A stretch of 64,000 nt of DNA from Maribacter algarum (ex Zhang et al. 2020) (lineage in GTDB: Bacteria; Bacteroidota; Bacteroidia; Flavobacteriales; Flavobacteriaceae), in assembly GCF_005885635.1 (NCBI RefSeq), contig NZ_VATY01000001.1, positions 124,001-188,000 of the forward strand. Reading direction: 5' to 3'. A program made the position numbers and the translations under genes. Shown piece by piece: positions 1 through 11,127 of the stretch; the stretch's first letter is position 1; every line of letters begins with the position of its first letter. Below the pieces are notes generated by a model, which was not told where the DNA came from, searched no databases, and saw only the letters and a list, made by a program, of their open reading frames with translations.

Positions 1-2767
1 TGTTCAAAGCTAAATTTACGTTCTCACCTGAACGCCATCCTTTCTCTCCGATAATCTCACGTATTCGGTCAAATACTACCACCGTATCATTCAGGGAGTA
101 TCCAATAACGGTTAGGATTGCCGCAATAAAAGCTTGGTCGATTTCCATGTTAAAAGGCATAATAGTCCCGAAAATAGAAAAGATACCCAATACAATTAGA
201 ACGTCGTGGAATACGGCGGTAACAGCTCCCAAAGAAAACTGCCATTTACGGAATCGTAGCAATATGTAGAGGAATACCACCGCAAGTGACCCTATAATTG
301 CTAAGAATGCATTCTTCTTAATATCATCCGCAATTGTGGGTCCCACTTTCATGGACTTCATTATGCCTATGGCATCATCACCACTACCGATTATAAAATC
401 TGCTTTGCTGGTTTCCGAAGGTAAATATTTCTGTAAGGAAGTATATAGTTTATCATTGATTTCCTCATCAACCTCTATTCCCTCAACATCTACTTTATAT
501 GGGGTTGTAATTTTAATCTGATTCGCTTCCCCGAAAGTTTTTACGTTAGTTCCACTTCCAAAGACATCGTTCAACTCTGATGCAATCTCAGAAGGATTTA
601 CAGATTTCTCAAAACGTACTTGATACGATCGTCCACCAACGAAATCTACACCTTGCTGAAGACCCTGAGTGAATAGTGAGAACAATCCAACACCTACCAA
701 AATAGCAGAAAGCACATAGGCAATTTTTCGTTTCCCTAAGAAATTGATATTTATGTTCTGGAATAAGTTTTTGGTAAGGGCAGTAGAAAAATCCAGTGTT
801 CTTCCCTTTCCAGAAATGTACCAATCTACCAACAGTCTTGTAATAAAAATTGCTGTAAACAATGAGGTAGCAATACCAATTAATAATGTAGTCGCGAAAC
901 CTTTAATGGGTCCTGAACCAAATACCAAAAGTATTAAGGCCGTAAGTCCTGTTGTGATATTCGCATCAAGAATTGACGAAAGCGCGTTGCTGAAACCATC
1001 GGCAACAGCTTGGCCTTTTCCTTTTCCTTTTTTCAATTCTTCTTTAATCCTTTCAAAAATAAGTACGTTGGCGTCCACTGACATACCTATTGTCAATACA
1101 ATACCAGCTATCCCTGGAAGGGTCAATACAGCCTCAATATTGGTTAGAACTCCGAAGATTAATAGAATGTTAAAAAGCAAAGCGATATCTGCAAAAAGTC
1201 CTGCTTTACCATAGTAGAAAACCATCCAAACCAAGACAATTATCATGGCAATAATAAAAGACATTAAACCGCTATCTATCGCTTCTTGCCCTAGAGAAGG
1301 ACCTACAATTTCGGATTGAATGATTTCCGCCGTTGCCGGTAATTTACCAGCACGTAGCACATTCGCAATATCTTTTGTTTCGGTAACTGTAAAGGTTCCT
1401 GAAATTTCGGTGTTTCCACCAGAAATACCTCCTACAACCGAACAACCAGGAGCTGTGTACACCTTATCATCTAGTACAACTGCTATACCCGTATCATTCA
1501 AATTCGCATCACTCGTAAGTTCTTGCCAGTCTTTTGCACCCTTTGAATTCATGTTCATGGTTACAACGGGCTTGCCATCCATACCGAAATCTCCGCGTGC
1601 ATCGCTTATAACATCTCCACTCATTCTTGGGATGCCATCTCTATTTGATTGTAAAGCAAATAAATTTAAAATCTCTTCATCTTCGGTAGCCGCGCGCTCC
1701 CAAGCAAACTTTGTAAACTGAATGTCATTAGGCAACAAACGAAGTACTTCCGGCATTCTCAAATACGAATTAATAGTAGCCGTATCCTTGATAGCGGCAC
1801 TAAAAACTGCATAAGTTCCCCCTTTTGGAGGACCCAAAATATCGAGCAATGGGTTTACTTGTTGCGTTAAGTCCAAAGAATCTGAAGTTACATCCGATAA
1901 AAGAGAATCCAATTCAGATTCTGGTTTTACCTCTTCCTCTACTGGTTTAATATCAACAATGCTCTTTAATTTTTCATTGGCCTGAATAATGAATTGGCTA
2001 AAGCTTGGATTATTTGGCCTATGTGTTTCCCAAAACTGTAATTCGGCAGTTTCAGAAATAAGCTTCTTTACTCTATCTACATCCTTTGCTCCGGGCATTT
2101 CTATAAGTACTCTACCAGAAGTACCTAATCTTTGAATATTTGGTTGTGTAACCCCAAAGCCATCAATACGCTCACGGAGAACTTCAAATGCAGAAACTAC
2201 GGCTTCATCTATCTTGGTAAGAAGAATGGGCTTAACTTCTGAATCGGTCATTTGAAAGTTAATTTGCTCGCTCAAACCTTTGTTCGCAAAAATCTCAGGT
2301 GAAGCTAATTTTGTATCGCCTTTGATTTTGTCAAAAGCTTCAAAAAACAAATCTAAATAGGTGTCATCACTATTTTTAGATAGTTCATCCGCGTCAGCCA
2401 AAGCCTTGTTGAAGACAACATTCTTTGAGTTATCGGCCAGTCCCCTAAGGATATCTTTGATTGAAATCTGCAAGATAACGTTGATACCTCCTTCTAAATC
2501 AAGCCCTTTTATGAGCTCACTCTTTTTAGCATCGTTGTAGGTAGTAAACCCCCATTGCTTATTTTGTCCAATCGAATCTAAATATTTAGCTACTAGTTGG
2601 TTTTGCTTGTCAAGAGTTTCCGAGTCATTGGCACTGGGCACTTGTTTAACGGCGTATGCCTTAGCATCATCTTCTACCTTGTTTGTTATAAATGTGAAGG
2701 ATAGTTGATAGATACTCACTAACCCAAACAAGAAAGCAAAAAGTTTTATAAGTCCTTTATTCTGCAT
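1..2767 (-). CDS. secDF: Protein translocase SecDF (fused), C-terminus cut by window edge
   Basis: This is the fused SecD-SecF subunit that uses proton motive force to help SecYEG pull exported proteins across the inner membrane. Translation from the ATG at 2767 gives about 922 residues and stays open to base 1, so the last part of SecF is missing. Visible are TM1 (about residues 5-24), the SecD motif GLDLEGG near residue 90, the periplasmic P1 region, the SecD motif SVDANVLIFERI, then the SecF-type start VDFVGG and the SecF motif SLNDTVVVFDRI close to the window edge. Fusion of SecD and SecF in one polypeptide is usual in Bacteroidota. The large P1 domain contains an acidic insertion (EEEVKPESE) that is common in this phylum. 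Identity is certain; only the C-terminus is unseen. Confidence 0.97.
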   Translation of the reverse strand, partial: MQNKGLIKLFAFLFGLVSIYQLSFTFITNKVEDDAKAYAVKQVPSANDSETLDKQNQLVAKYLDSIGQNKQWGFTTYNDAKKSELIKGLDLEGGINVILQISIKDILRGLADNSKNVVFNKALADADELSKNSDDTYLDLFFEAFDKIKGDTKLASPEIFANKGLSEQINFQMTDSEVKPILLTKIDEAVVSAFEVLRERIDGFGVTQPNIQRLGTSGRVLIEMPGAKDVDRVKKLISETAELQFWETHRPNNPSFSQFIIQANEKLKSIVDIKPVEEEVKPESELDSLLSDVTSDSLDLTQQVNPLLDILGPPKGGTYAVFSAAIKDTATINSYLRMPEVLRLLPNDIQFTKFAWERAATEDEEILNLFALQSNRDGIPRMSGDVISDARGDFGMDGKPVVTMNMNSKGAKDWQELTSDANLNDTGIAVVLDDKVYTAPGCSVVGGISGGNTEISGTFTVTETKDIANVLRAGKLPATAEIIQSEIVGPSLGQEAIDSGLMSFIIAMIIVLVWMVFYYGKAGLFADIALLFNILLIFGVLTNIEAVLTLPGIAGIVLTIGMSVDANVLIFERIKEELKKGKGKGQAVADGFSNALSSILDANITTGLTALILLVFGSGPIKGFATTLLIGIATSLFTAIFITRLLVDWYISGKGRTLDFSTALTKNLFQNININFLGKRKIAYVLSAILVGVGLFSLFTQGLQQGVDFVGGRSYQVRFEKSVNPSEIASELNDVFGSGTNVKTFGEANQIKITTPYKVDVEGIEVDEEINDKLYTSLQKYLPSETSKADFIIGSGDDAIGIMKSMKVGPTIADDIKKNAFLAIIGSLAVVFLYILLRFRKWQFSLGAVTAVFHDVLIVLGIFSIFGTIMPFNMEIDQAFIAAILTVIGYSLNDTVVVFDRIREIIGEKGWRSGENVNLALN

Positions 2768-2967
2768 TTTATTGTTTATTTAAGTTTACTCTGTTCCGTA
2801 GCTATTCTGCTATGGATATCTTTAGGTAATAATTGATATTGGTGTTGTTCTTTAAACCTAGCAATTAGCACCAGTGTTTAAATTCTTTAGTGGTTTGTTT
2901 CTAAGGAAATAATCTTAGGGAAGTTCTTTGTTCTGTACATTAACGGGAAAATACGCTGGCAAGAACG

Positions 2968-3591
2968 TTAGCTACTTCCATAAGTAAAGGGTCCTGCCCT
3001 AACCTCGGGAATAGAACGTGAAGTATTATCTATAGCAATTGCTATACTTCGATTTATTTTGTAGGCTACCTTTACAATCGCACCTTGTTCAAGTGTTATT
3101 AAATCATTGAACTTTACGACCGGAGGATTTGAAAACCGCTGATAATCTTGTTTTAATTCAAAAGCAAGCTTTCCGTTTAAACCAAATCCATCGTTAGTTT
3201 GTTGCTGAAGATCTGAAACTACGATGTTACAAGTTTCAGGTAGTTTATCCTTGGGAAAATCAACAGGTAATTGATCTACATCTCCATAAATTAATGATAA
3301 TTCAATATCTTGAGAAAGAAGTTCTCCAATACTGCGAGCGTCAATAACGCTATAATAATGAATACTTAAATGCGACCCATCATTTTTAATAATTTCAATA
3401 TCGGTAATACCAAGAGCCTGTAACTTTTTGGTAACCGTCGACAAGGCATCATCATGAGCAGCTACTGAGGTAATTTCCGCGTCAGTAAATTGCAATACAA
3501 TTTGCTGATTTGCAACTTTAGCTGGCTCTTGATTGAACCCTATTAAGGCAAGAAGAATAATTAGGGTACCGATGTACCATGTTGTATTCAT
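2968..3591 (-). CDS. Exported hypothetical protein between mdh and secDF
   Basis: A 207-residue protein with an N-terminal hydrophobic segment (about residues 5-20) that reads as a signal peptide or anchor, followed by a mixed alpha/beta soluble region. I recognise no catalytic motif. The order mdh, this gene, secDF on one strand suggests a housekeeping neighbourhood, and the spacing to secDF (200 bp) leaves room for separate transcription. The segment around residues 55-75 (ITDIEIIKNDGSHLSIHYYS) looks like a small ferredoxin-like fold, but this is only an impression from hydrophobic periodicity. Function unknown. Confidence 0.8.
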   Translation of the reverse strand: MNTTWYIGTLIILLALIGFNQEPAKVANQQIVLQFTDAEITSVAAHDDALSTVTKKLQALGITDIEIIKNDGSHLSIHYYSVIDARSIGELLSQDIELSLIYGDVDQLPVDFPKDKLPETCNIVVSDLQQQTNDGFGLNGKLAFELKQDYQRFSNPPVVKFNDLITLEQGAIVKVAYKINRSIAIAIDNTSRSIPEVRAGPFTYGSS

Positions 3592-3676
3592 GCGGCAAAT
3601 ATAAAAATAAAGATAGGACTAGGTAGCATATTTTCTTACAATATACATTTCCGAAACTGGTAGTCTAAAATAGAAA

Positions 3677-3701
3677 GCCTTCATAGTTAAACTACAAAGG
3701 C
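3677..3701 (-). terminator. Probable rho-independent terminator after mdh
   Basis: Read on the minus strand, an 11-bp stem (with two G-U pairs) around a TTA loop starts with GCCTT and ends with AAGGC, followed by CTTTCTATTTT. It sits 29 bp past the mdh stop codon. Confidence 0.6.
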
Positions 3702-3729
3702 AATTTATATAGCTGTATTCAACTATAAA

Positions 3730-4656
3730 CTATATTTCTAAAAGACCGTTCGTTTTAGTCACTCCTTCAGCACTTTCCTGCATTTTGGCCTTTTCAGCAT
3801 CACTTAAAGGAACATCAACAATTTTCTCGATTCCGTTTTTTCCTAATATTACGGGAACTCCAATACAGATGTCATTTAAACCATATTCACCTTCTAAATA
3901 GGTAGAACAAGGAAACATCTTCTTTTGGTCACAGGCAATGGCTTGAACTAGTGCTGACACAGCTGCACCAGGAGCGTACCAAGCACTTGTTCCGAGTAAG
4001 CCCGTTAATGTTGCACCACCAACTTTCGTATCTGCGGCAACCTGCTCTAAACGTTCTGTCGATAAAAATTCTGACACACGAATACTGTTTCTCGTTGCAT
4101 GAGAAGTAAGTGGTACCATTCCTTTATCACTATGTCCACCGATTACCATTCCGTCAATATCTGAAATTGGAGCTTCCATGGCTTCTGCTAAACGATATTT
4201 GAAACGTGCGCTATCCAAAGCACCGCCCATTCCTATAATCTTGTTCTTAGGAAGGTTTGTCGTTTTATGCACCAAATAAGTCATCGTATCCATTGGGTTA
4301 CTAACAACAATCAAGGTTACATTTGGAGAATGCTCTATTAGACTTGAAGAAACTGTTTTTACAATTCCTGCATTAATTCCAATTAATTCCTCACGTGTCA
4401 TTCCAGGTTTTCTAGGAATTCCTGATGTAATAACCGCGATATCGCTTCCAGCTGTTTTAGAATAATCGCCGGTCGTACCGGTAATTTTTGTGTCAAATCC
4501 GTTTAATGAAGCGGTCTGCATTAAATCCATAGCTTTTCCTTCGGCATATCCTTCTTTGATATCTACCAAAACTACTTCTGATGCAAAATCTTTAATGGCT
4601 ATGTATTCTGCGCAACTTGCACCCACAGCGCCTGCTCCTACTACGGTAACTTTCAT
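3730..4656 (-). CDS. mdh: Malate dehydrogenase (NAD-dependent)
   Basis: Cytoplasmic NAD-dependent oxidation of malate to oxaloacetate in the TCA cycle. At 308 residues it matches the LDH-like class of bacterial malate dehydrogenases. The Rossmann motif GAGAVG is at residues 7-12, the substrate-binding arginines lie in the loop RKPGMTR (82-88), the catalytic pair is D148 (GGALDSARF) and H175 (GGHSDKG). R82 rather than Gln at the specificity position favours malate over lactate. A -7 box lies 36 bp upstream of the start and a terminator follows, so it is probably monocistronic. A malate:quinone oxidoreductase gene in the same window (14829-16313) provides a second route for the same oxidation. 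Confidence 0.97.
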   Translation of the reverse strand: MKVTVVGAGAVGASCAEYIAIKDFASEVVLVDIKEGYAEGKAMDLMQTASLNGFDTKITGTTGDYSKTAGSDIAVITSGIPRKPGMTREELIGINAGIVKTVSSSLIEHSPNVTLIVVSNPMDTMTYLVHKTTNLPKNKIIGMGGALDSARFKYRLAEAMEAPISDIDGMVIGGHSDKGMVPLTSHATRNSIRVSEFLSTERLEQVAADTKVGGATLTGLLGTSAWYAPGAAVSALVQAIACDQKKMFPCSTYLEGEYGLNDICIGVPVILGKNGIEKIVDVPLSDAEKAKMQESAEGVTKTNGLLEI

Positions 4657-4691
4657 ATGTATTTATTTTTAAGAATTTATTTTAAGTCTGG

Positions 4692-4699
4692 CAAAAATA
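4692..4699 (-). promoter_or_regulatory. Bacteroidota -7 box for mdh
   Basis: TATTTTTG on the minus strand matches the consensus TAnnTTTG, 36 bp upstream of the mdh start codon. No clear TTG element was found at the expected -33 distance. Confidence 0.5.
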
Positions 4700-4901
4700 C
4701 AAATTCCGAAAGGAAAAATCTCGACGAAATGCACTTAAATATCGGTATCATAGTGTTTTAAAACATCGATGAAATACCACTGTTGTTAAAAAAAATTACA
4801 CTTCAACGAAGAAAAACGGAATATGTTACCATACATCGAATTTTAGCAATACCTAATCGAATCATTACGTTCTACACACGAAAACCCCGAATCAAACCCA
4901 C

Positions 4902-5279
4902 GTGATGAAAAAGTTATTTTCATTTTTTGCAATTATTGGAATAATTCTCGCCAGCAATTGTTCGAGAATTCCTGAGAATAATGACCCTGTAATTGGTATT
5001 TGGTCAAAAGTTGAAGTGAAATCCACTAGTCAAACTCAGAAAAGCACAAACAGACAAGAATGGATATTCAATGATGCTTACTTGGGAAGATTTCATAATT
5101 ACAACAATGGAAAAATTGATGTATTGACAGATTTTAAATGGGAAGAAGAAGATGGTGTTTATACGATTTCATATCCGGGTATAGAGAACAAACTGAACGA
5201 TGTGGTTACCATGATTAAATCAGAAGATGGGGAGATACTCAAAGCTACGGACGGTAAAACATTAGCCATACGCGAATAA
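4902..5279 (+). CDS. Small lipoprotein, possibly lipocalin-like
   Basis: A 125-residue protein beginning with a charged n-region and hydrophobic core, then LASNCS around residues 17-22, a plausible though imperfect lipobox (Asn before Cys). The mature part starts with a DPVIGIWSKVEV segment, the pattern seen at the first strand of lipocalin-like small lipoproteins in Bacteroidota, and continues with alternating beta strands and a late ATDGKTLAIRE. I infer an envelope-anchored single-domain protein of unknown ligand. It converges with gyrB and shares the terminator at 5302-5333. Confidence 0.75.
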   Translation: MMKKLFSFFAIIGIILASNCSRIPENNDPVIGIWSKVEVKSTSQTQKSTNRQEWIFNDAYLGRFHNYNNGKIDVLTDFKWEEEDGVYTISYPGIENKLNDVVTMIKSEDGEILKATDGKTLAIRE

Positions 5280-5301
5280 AAACTTACAACTTAACCTACT
5301 A

Positions 5302-5333
5302 AAAAACCCTGCTTGATATCAAGCAGGGTTTTT
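5302..5333. terminator. Bidirectional terminator between lipoprotein gene and gyrB
   Basis: A perfect 16-bp inverted repeat with arms AAAAACCCTGCTTGAT and its complement, A-rich on the left and T-rich on the right, so it can act on both strands for the two convergent genes. Confidence 0.85.
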
Positions 5334-5356
5334 ATTTTTAATGGCATATCTTTTTA

Positions 5357-7378
<2,022 letters not shown>

Positions 7379-7401
7379 TTAATTCAAGTTTTGCAATCTT
7401 A

Positions 7402-7409
7402 CAAATATA
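7402..7409 (-). promoter_or_regulatory. Bacteroidota -7 box for gyrB
   Basis: TATATTTG on the minus strand matches TAnnTTTG and lies 42 bp upstream of the gyrB start. A -33 TTG is not evident. Confidence 0.5.
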
Positions 7410-7574
7410 CGGAATACCCTATGGAATATAGTGTTTTGCTGAATTTGAAAGAGTGAAGTTATTAACAATTATTGTGGACAAACGAGGTTGCTTTTTCCGG
7501 TATTCCCTAAATATAACATTGAAGAATAGTTATTGTCTTAATTTGGTAGAAAAACCTCCAAAATATCTTTATTT

Positions 7575-8375
7575 TTAGGACCGAGTTTTAATCATTTTTC
7601 TTCGGTAACACTCCGTCAGAATGATTCCAATCAAAAGGATGACCATCTGCATGACCAAGCCGACATTTTCTGTTTGTTCATGTAGAATTGGTGTTATTTC
7701 AGTATCATACGCTAGGTTCCAAATGGCATGTCTATCATCTTTTTGGCCGAATAATGCTAAAACGACATTAATGGCCATATGTATTCCTGTCGGTAAAGCC
7801 AACCCCTTAGACCAAACAGCAGCAATTCCATAAATTAAAGCCCATATTCCTGGGCCAAGCAACTGATTAAAAAAGGTTAATCCTGTAAAATCATGATACC
7901 ATGCAAAAAGGAGCGCAAGTAGAATTTGAGCAGGCCATAGTCCCACGTTCTCATTGATTTTTATAAATGCATAACCTCTAAAAATAATTTCTTCCATTAG
8001 GGCTAAAGGAAAAAATGCAAGGAGCCACAAAACAGCTGACAATATATTGGGATTCGTCTTCTGCCTAAATTGTAGGTTGGAAAAGTTTACTAAAAGGAAG
8101 AGCATAAAGCCGGTTATCACAATACCGATTAAAAATCCATAGGCAAATCGAATTGGTGTTTTTCTTTCCCAAAAGTATCCGATATCCTTAAATGTTTTTT
8201 TATCCTTCCTTAGGACCAAAAAAGTCATAAATAAAGCAATGCCAGTTACCATTACCCCCCCGAGTTCGTATTTATCTGGCAGCCCAATTGAGACAGCGCT
8301 TAAAAGAAACAATATACCCATGAAACTTATAGGCAATATTAGTGCAGACGTTGTCTGTATGAATTGATTTTTCAT
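7575..8375 (-). CDS. CPBP family intramembrane metalloprotease
   Basis: Polytopic inner-membrane protein of the CAAX protease/bacteriocin-processing (Abi) family. About eight hydrophobic segments are visible. The family motifs are present: MEEIIFRGYAF (EExxxR, motif 1), LLFAWYHDFTG (FxxxH, motif 2) and the later GIHMAINV segment carrying the third conserved His. The start is the ATG at 8375 (MKNQFIQTT); an in-frame TTG lies nine bases upstream. It follows the HTH-DUF4870 gene by 28 bp on the same strand, so the two probably form an operon; such pairs often suggest a stress or peptide-processing role, but the substrate here is unknown. Confidence 0.88.
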   Translation of the reverse strand: MKNQFIQTTSALILPISFMGILFLLSAVSIGLPDKYELGGVMVTGIALFMTFLVLRKDKKTFKDIGYFWERKTPIRFAYGFLIGIVITGFMLFLLVNFSNLQFRQKTNPNILSAVLWLLAFFPLALMEEIIFRGYAFIKINENVGLWPAQILLALLFAWYHDFTGLTFFNQLLGPGIWALIYGIAAVWSKGLALPTGIHMAINVVLALFGQKDDRHAIWNLAYDTEITPILHEQTENVGLVMQMVILLIGIILTECYRRKMIKTRS

Positions 8376-8403
8376 ATGGAGCAAAGATTTAATTCAGAGA
8401 GAA

Positions 8404-8973
8404 TTAAAGTGATTTAGGTTTCAAAAAAGGAATGGAAAGTGGGTAATAGTAGGTTTGTGAATTTAATACGGATATCAGGTTCTTAATGCTTACGACTATT
8501 CCAAATAAAACCACCGCGGCTGTACCAAAAAAATTAAACCCGGGAAATAGAAAAAAAGCTAATAATGAAATCATCAAAAATAAGGTAATCGTGCAGTGAA
8601 AGTTTATAATTGCTCTGCCGTGCTCATCATAAATGATATTGTCTTCTGCTTTATGAATCCAAAGAAATAGGGGAATCAAAATATTCGCAAAAGGAACAAC
8701 TAATCCGAAAAATGGTAAACCGTGAAACATCAGCATCCATTTTCTTTTAACGCTTTCTTCATTCGGGTTATCTAAAACAATTAAATCCTCAACTTCAATT
8801 CCCAAACCAACGGCCAATAATTTTACGGTCTGCAAATGCGGCTGTACCTCACCTTTTTCTATACGCTGAATCGTACGAACACCCACAGTTGTACTATCAG
8901 ATAATTCTTCTTGGGTATAACCTTTGAGTTTTCTATGATATACTAAATTTTCGCTGATGGACTTTTTATTCAT
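8404..8973 (-). CDS. HTH-type regulator fused to a DUF4870-like membrane domain
   Basis: The N-terminal 65 residues form an XRE/Cro-type helix-turn-helix (RKLKGYTQEELSDSTTVGVR followed by TIQRIEKGEVQPHLQTVKLL). Residues from about 80 onward contain four hydrophobic segments with the DUF4870-like sequence IIYDEHGRAIINFHCTITLF. The protein would therefore be a membrane-tethered DNA-binding protein. I chose the ATG at 8973; another ATG at 8982 would leave almost no leader after the -7 box at 8993-9000. It likely controls itself and the adjacent CPBP protease gene, an inference from operon structure. Confidence 0.85.
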   Translation of the reverse strand: MNKKSISENLVYHRKLKGYTQEELSDSTTVGVRTIQRIEKGEVQPHLQTVKLLAVGLGIEVEDLIVLDNPNEESVKRKWMLMFHGLPFFGLVVPFANILIPLFLWIHKAEDNIIYDEHGRAIINFHCTITLFLMISLLAFFLFPGFNFFGTAAVVLFGIVVSIKNLISVLNSQTYYYPLSIPFLKPKSL

Positions 8974-8992
8974 TTCTACCATTTTCTTGGCA

Positions 8993-9000
8993 CAAATCTA
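8993..9000 (-). promoter_or_regulatory. Bacteroidota -7 box for the HTH/CPBP operon
   Basis: TAGATTTG on the minus strand fits TAnnTTTG. Its closeness to the coding region predicts a very short leader and favours the start at 8973. Confidence 0.5.
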
Positions 9001-9124
9001 AAGCGTATTCCTCACATTTTACACGCCATTTGAATGTCACCTAGCTGTCACTTACCGCATTTAAAGGGTGATTAGAGACAAAAACCTACTTTATAAAAAT
9101 AAACCAAATAATTCAACAGCAAAA

Positions 9125-9146
9125 GACCCCGCCTTATGGCAGGGTC
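9125..9146 (-). terminator. Probable terminator after asnB
   Basis: On the minus strand GACCCTGCC and GGCGGGGTC form a stem with an ATAA loop (one mismatch), followed by TTTTGCTG. It lies about 70 bp past the asnB stop. Confidence 0.65.
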
Positions 9147-9217
9147 AATTGACTAATTAAAATAAAAACTGAATAAACAGAATTCACTATCGTATTTAGG
9201 GTTCACCTAAGGTATTT

Positions 9218-10882
9218 CTAATAGGCCTCTTCATGAACATTCGCTACAGCTCTTCCTGAAGGGTCATTCATATTTTTAAAGGCTTCGTCCCACTCCAAAG
9301 CTATTTGTGTACTACACGCTACCGAGGCTTCTTGAGGCACGCATAATGCAGCCGCATCTGAAGGGAAATGCTCCTCAAAAATAGAACGGTAGTAATACTC
9401 TTCTTTTGATGTAGGTGTCTGAATTGGGAATCTGAAATTAGCGTTCTTCAATTGCTCATCACTAACTTCGGAATCCACTACTTCTTTCAAAGTATCTATC
9501 CAGCTATAACCTACTCCATCTGAGAACTGTTCTTTTTGGCGCCATGCTACACTTTCCGGTAGCATATCCTCAAAGGCTTTGCGAACCACCCATTTCTCCA
9601 TACGTTCGCCATTAATCATTTTATCTTTTGGATTGATACGCATCGCAACATCCATAAATTCTTTATCTAGGAAGGGAACACGGCCTTCTATTCCCCATGC
9701 GGCTAATGACTTGTTCGCACGTAGACAATCATACATATGTAGCTTACTCAACTTTCTTACCGTTTCTTCATGGAATTCCTTATCATTTGGTGCCTTATGG
9801 AAGTAGAGGTATCCTCCGAATAATTCGTCAGCACCTTCACCTGAAAGCACCATCTTGATTCCCATAGATTTGATAACGCGCGCCATCAAATACATGGGTG
9901 TAGAAGCTCTAATCGTCGTAATATCATAGGTTTCTAGGTTATATACCACATCTTTAATGGCATCCAAACCTTCTTGTATGGTAAATTTAATTTCGTGATG
10001 TACCGTACCAATATGGTCAGCTACTTTTTGGGCAGCGGCTAAATCGGGAGAACCATCCAATCCCACAGAAAAAGAATGTAATTGTGGCCACCACGCATCG
10101 GTCGTATCATCAGATTCTATTCTCTTTTGTGCATATTTCTTCGCAATTGCGGAGGTAACTGAAGAATCTAAACCTCCAGAAAGCAAGACTCCATAAGGAA
10201 CATCAGACATTAATTGACGACGCACTGCCGCTTCTAAGGCTTCTTTAATTTCTTGAATACTAGTTTCGTTTTCCTTAACGGCATCGTATTCCATCCAATC
10301 GCGAGAATACCATTGTTTCAATTCTCCATCGGAACTATGCAAATAATGCCCAGGTGGGAATAACTCTATCTTACTGCAGGTGCCTTCTAAAGCCTTCAAT
10401 TCTGAAGCTACATAGAAAGTACCGTTTTGGTCCCATCCCATATACAAAGGAATGATTCCCATATGATCTCTAGCAATAAAATACTCGTCTTTCTCAGTAT
10501 CGTAAATCGCAAATCCGAAAATGCCGTTCATCTCATCGATAAATGATGGACCTTTTGCTTGATATAAGGCTAAGATTACCTCGCAATCAGATTCCGTTTG
10601 AAAGTCGTAAGTACCTTCAAACTGCTCTCTCAATTCCCTATGATTATAAATTTCACCGTTCGCGGCTAATATCAACTTACCATCCGGACTAAGCAAGGGT
10701 TGCTTTCCTGAGGCCGGGTCAACAATTGCCAATCTTTCATGAGCTAATATTGCCTTCTCATCCGAATAAATACCACTCCAATCTGGTCCACGATGTCTCA
10801 CTTTCTTAGACATCTCGAGCAACTGAGGACGCAATACTTCTGTGCTCTCCTTCACCTCAAATGCACATACAATTCCACACAT
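9218..10882 (-). CDS. asnB: Asparagine synthase B (glutamine-hydrolysing)
   Basis: Makes asparagine from aspartate, glutamine and ATP in the cytoplasm. The start is fixed by the catalytic N-terminal nucleophile: MCGIVCAF, Cys2 being exposed after Met removal. The class II glutaminase domain spans about residues 2-190, with RHRGPDWSG and the AANGEIYNH loop. The synthetase domain has the PP-loop LSGGLDSSVTS near residue 230 and LSGEGADELFGGYLYF near 345. Length 554 fits E. coli AsnB (554). It is flanked by a terminator and a 245-bp AT-rich spacer, so it looks monocistronic. Confidence 0.97.
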   Translation of the reverse strand: MCGIVCAFEVKESTEVLRPQLLEMSKKVRHRGPDWSGIYSDEKAILAHERLAIVDPASGKQPLLSPDGKLILAANGEIYNHRELREQFEGTYDFQTESDCEVILALYQAKGPSFIDEMNGIFGFAIYDTEKDEYFIARDHMGIIPLYMGWDQNGTFYVASELKALEGTCSKIELFPPGHYLHSSDGELKQWYSRDWMEYDAVKENETSIQEIKEALEAAVRRQLMSDVPYGVLLSGGLDSSVTSAIAKKYAQKRIESDDTTDAWWPQLHSFSVGLDGSPDLAAAQKVADHIGTVHHEIKFTIQEGLDAIKDVVYNLETYDITTIRASTPMYLMARVIKSMGIKMVLSGEGADELFGGYLYFHKAPNDKEFHEETVRKLSKLHMYDCLRANKSLAAWGIEGRVPFLDKEFMDVAMRINPKDKMINGERMEKWVVRKAFEDMLPESVAWRQKEQFSDGVGYSWIDTLKEVVDSEVSDEQLKNANFRFPIQTPTSKEEYYYRSIFEEHFPSDAAALCVPQEASVACSTQIALEWDEAFKNMNDPSGRAVANVHEEAY

Positions 10883-10998
10883 AACAATTCAATTAATTTT
10901 AATTATCATACAAATATCTATTTATACTTTCAATTATAAAACATATTTAATCATATCAATTACATATTATTACTATTTAAACGCTAATTCACACAAAT

Positions 10999-11107
10999 CA
11001 GTTGATTTTAATAGCTTATTCAAAAAGAAACCGATATTCTGTAAGAACAGCTGATTTTAACGACTTTTTAGGAGAGAATCATTTGATTACTCATTAATTT
11101 TAACGCC
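10999..11107. repeat. Three imperfect direct repeats upstream of the DUF2911 gene
   Basis: Copies at 10999-11017 and 11048-11066 agree in 15 of 19 bases around the core TGATTTTAA; a shorter third copy (TTAATTTTAACGCC) ends at 11107. Spacing is 49 and 44 bp. They could be regulator half-sites or chance AT-rich similarity; the rest of the 10883-11127 spacer shows nothing else. Confidence 0.35.
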
Positions 11108-11127
11108 TAAATAAATTAAACACTATT

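Noticed and set aside
744-1721. Plus-strand reading frames opposite secDF
   Set aside because: They lie wholly inside a strongly conserved gene on the other strand and show no family motifs.
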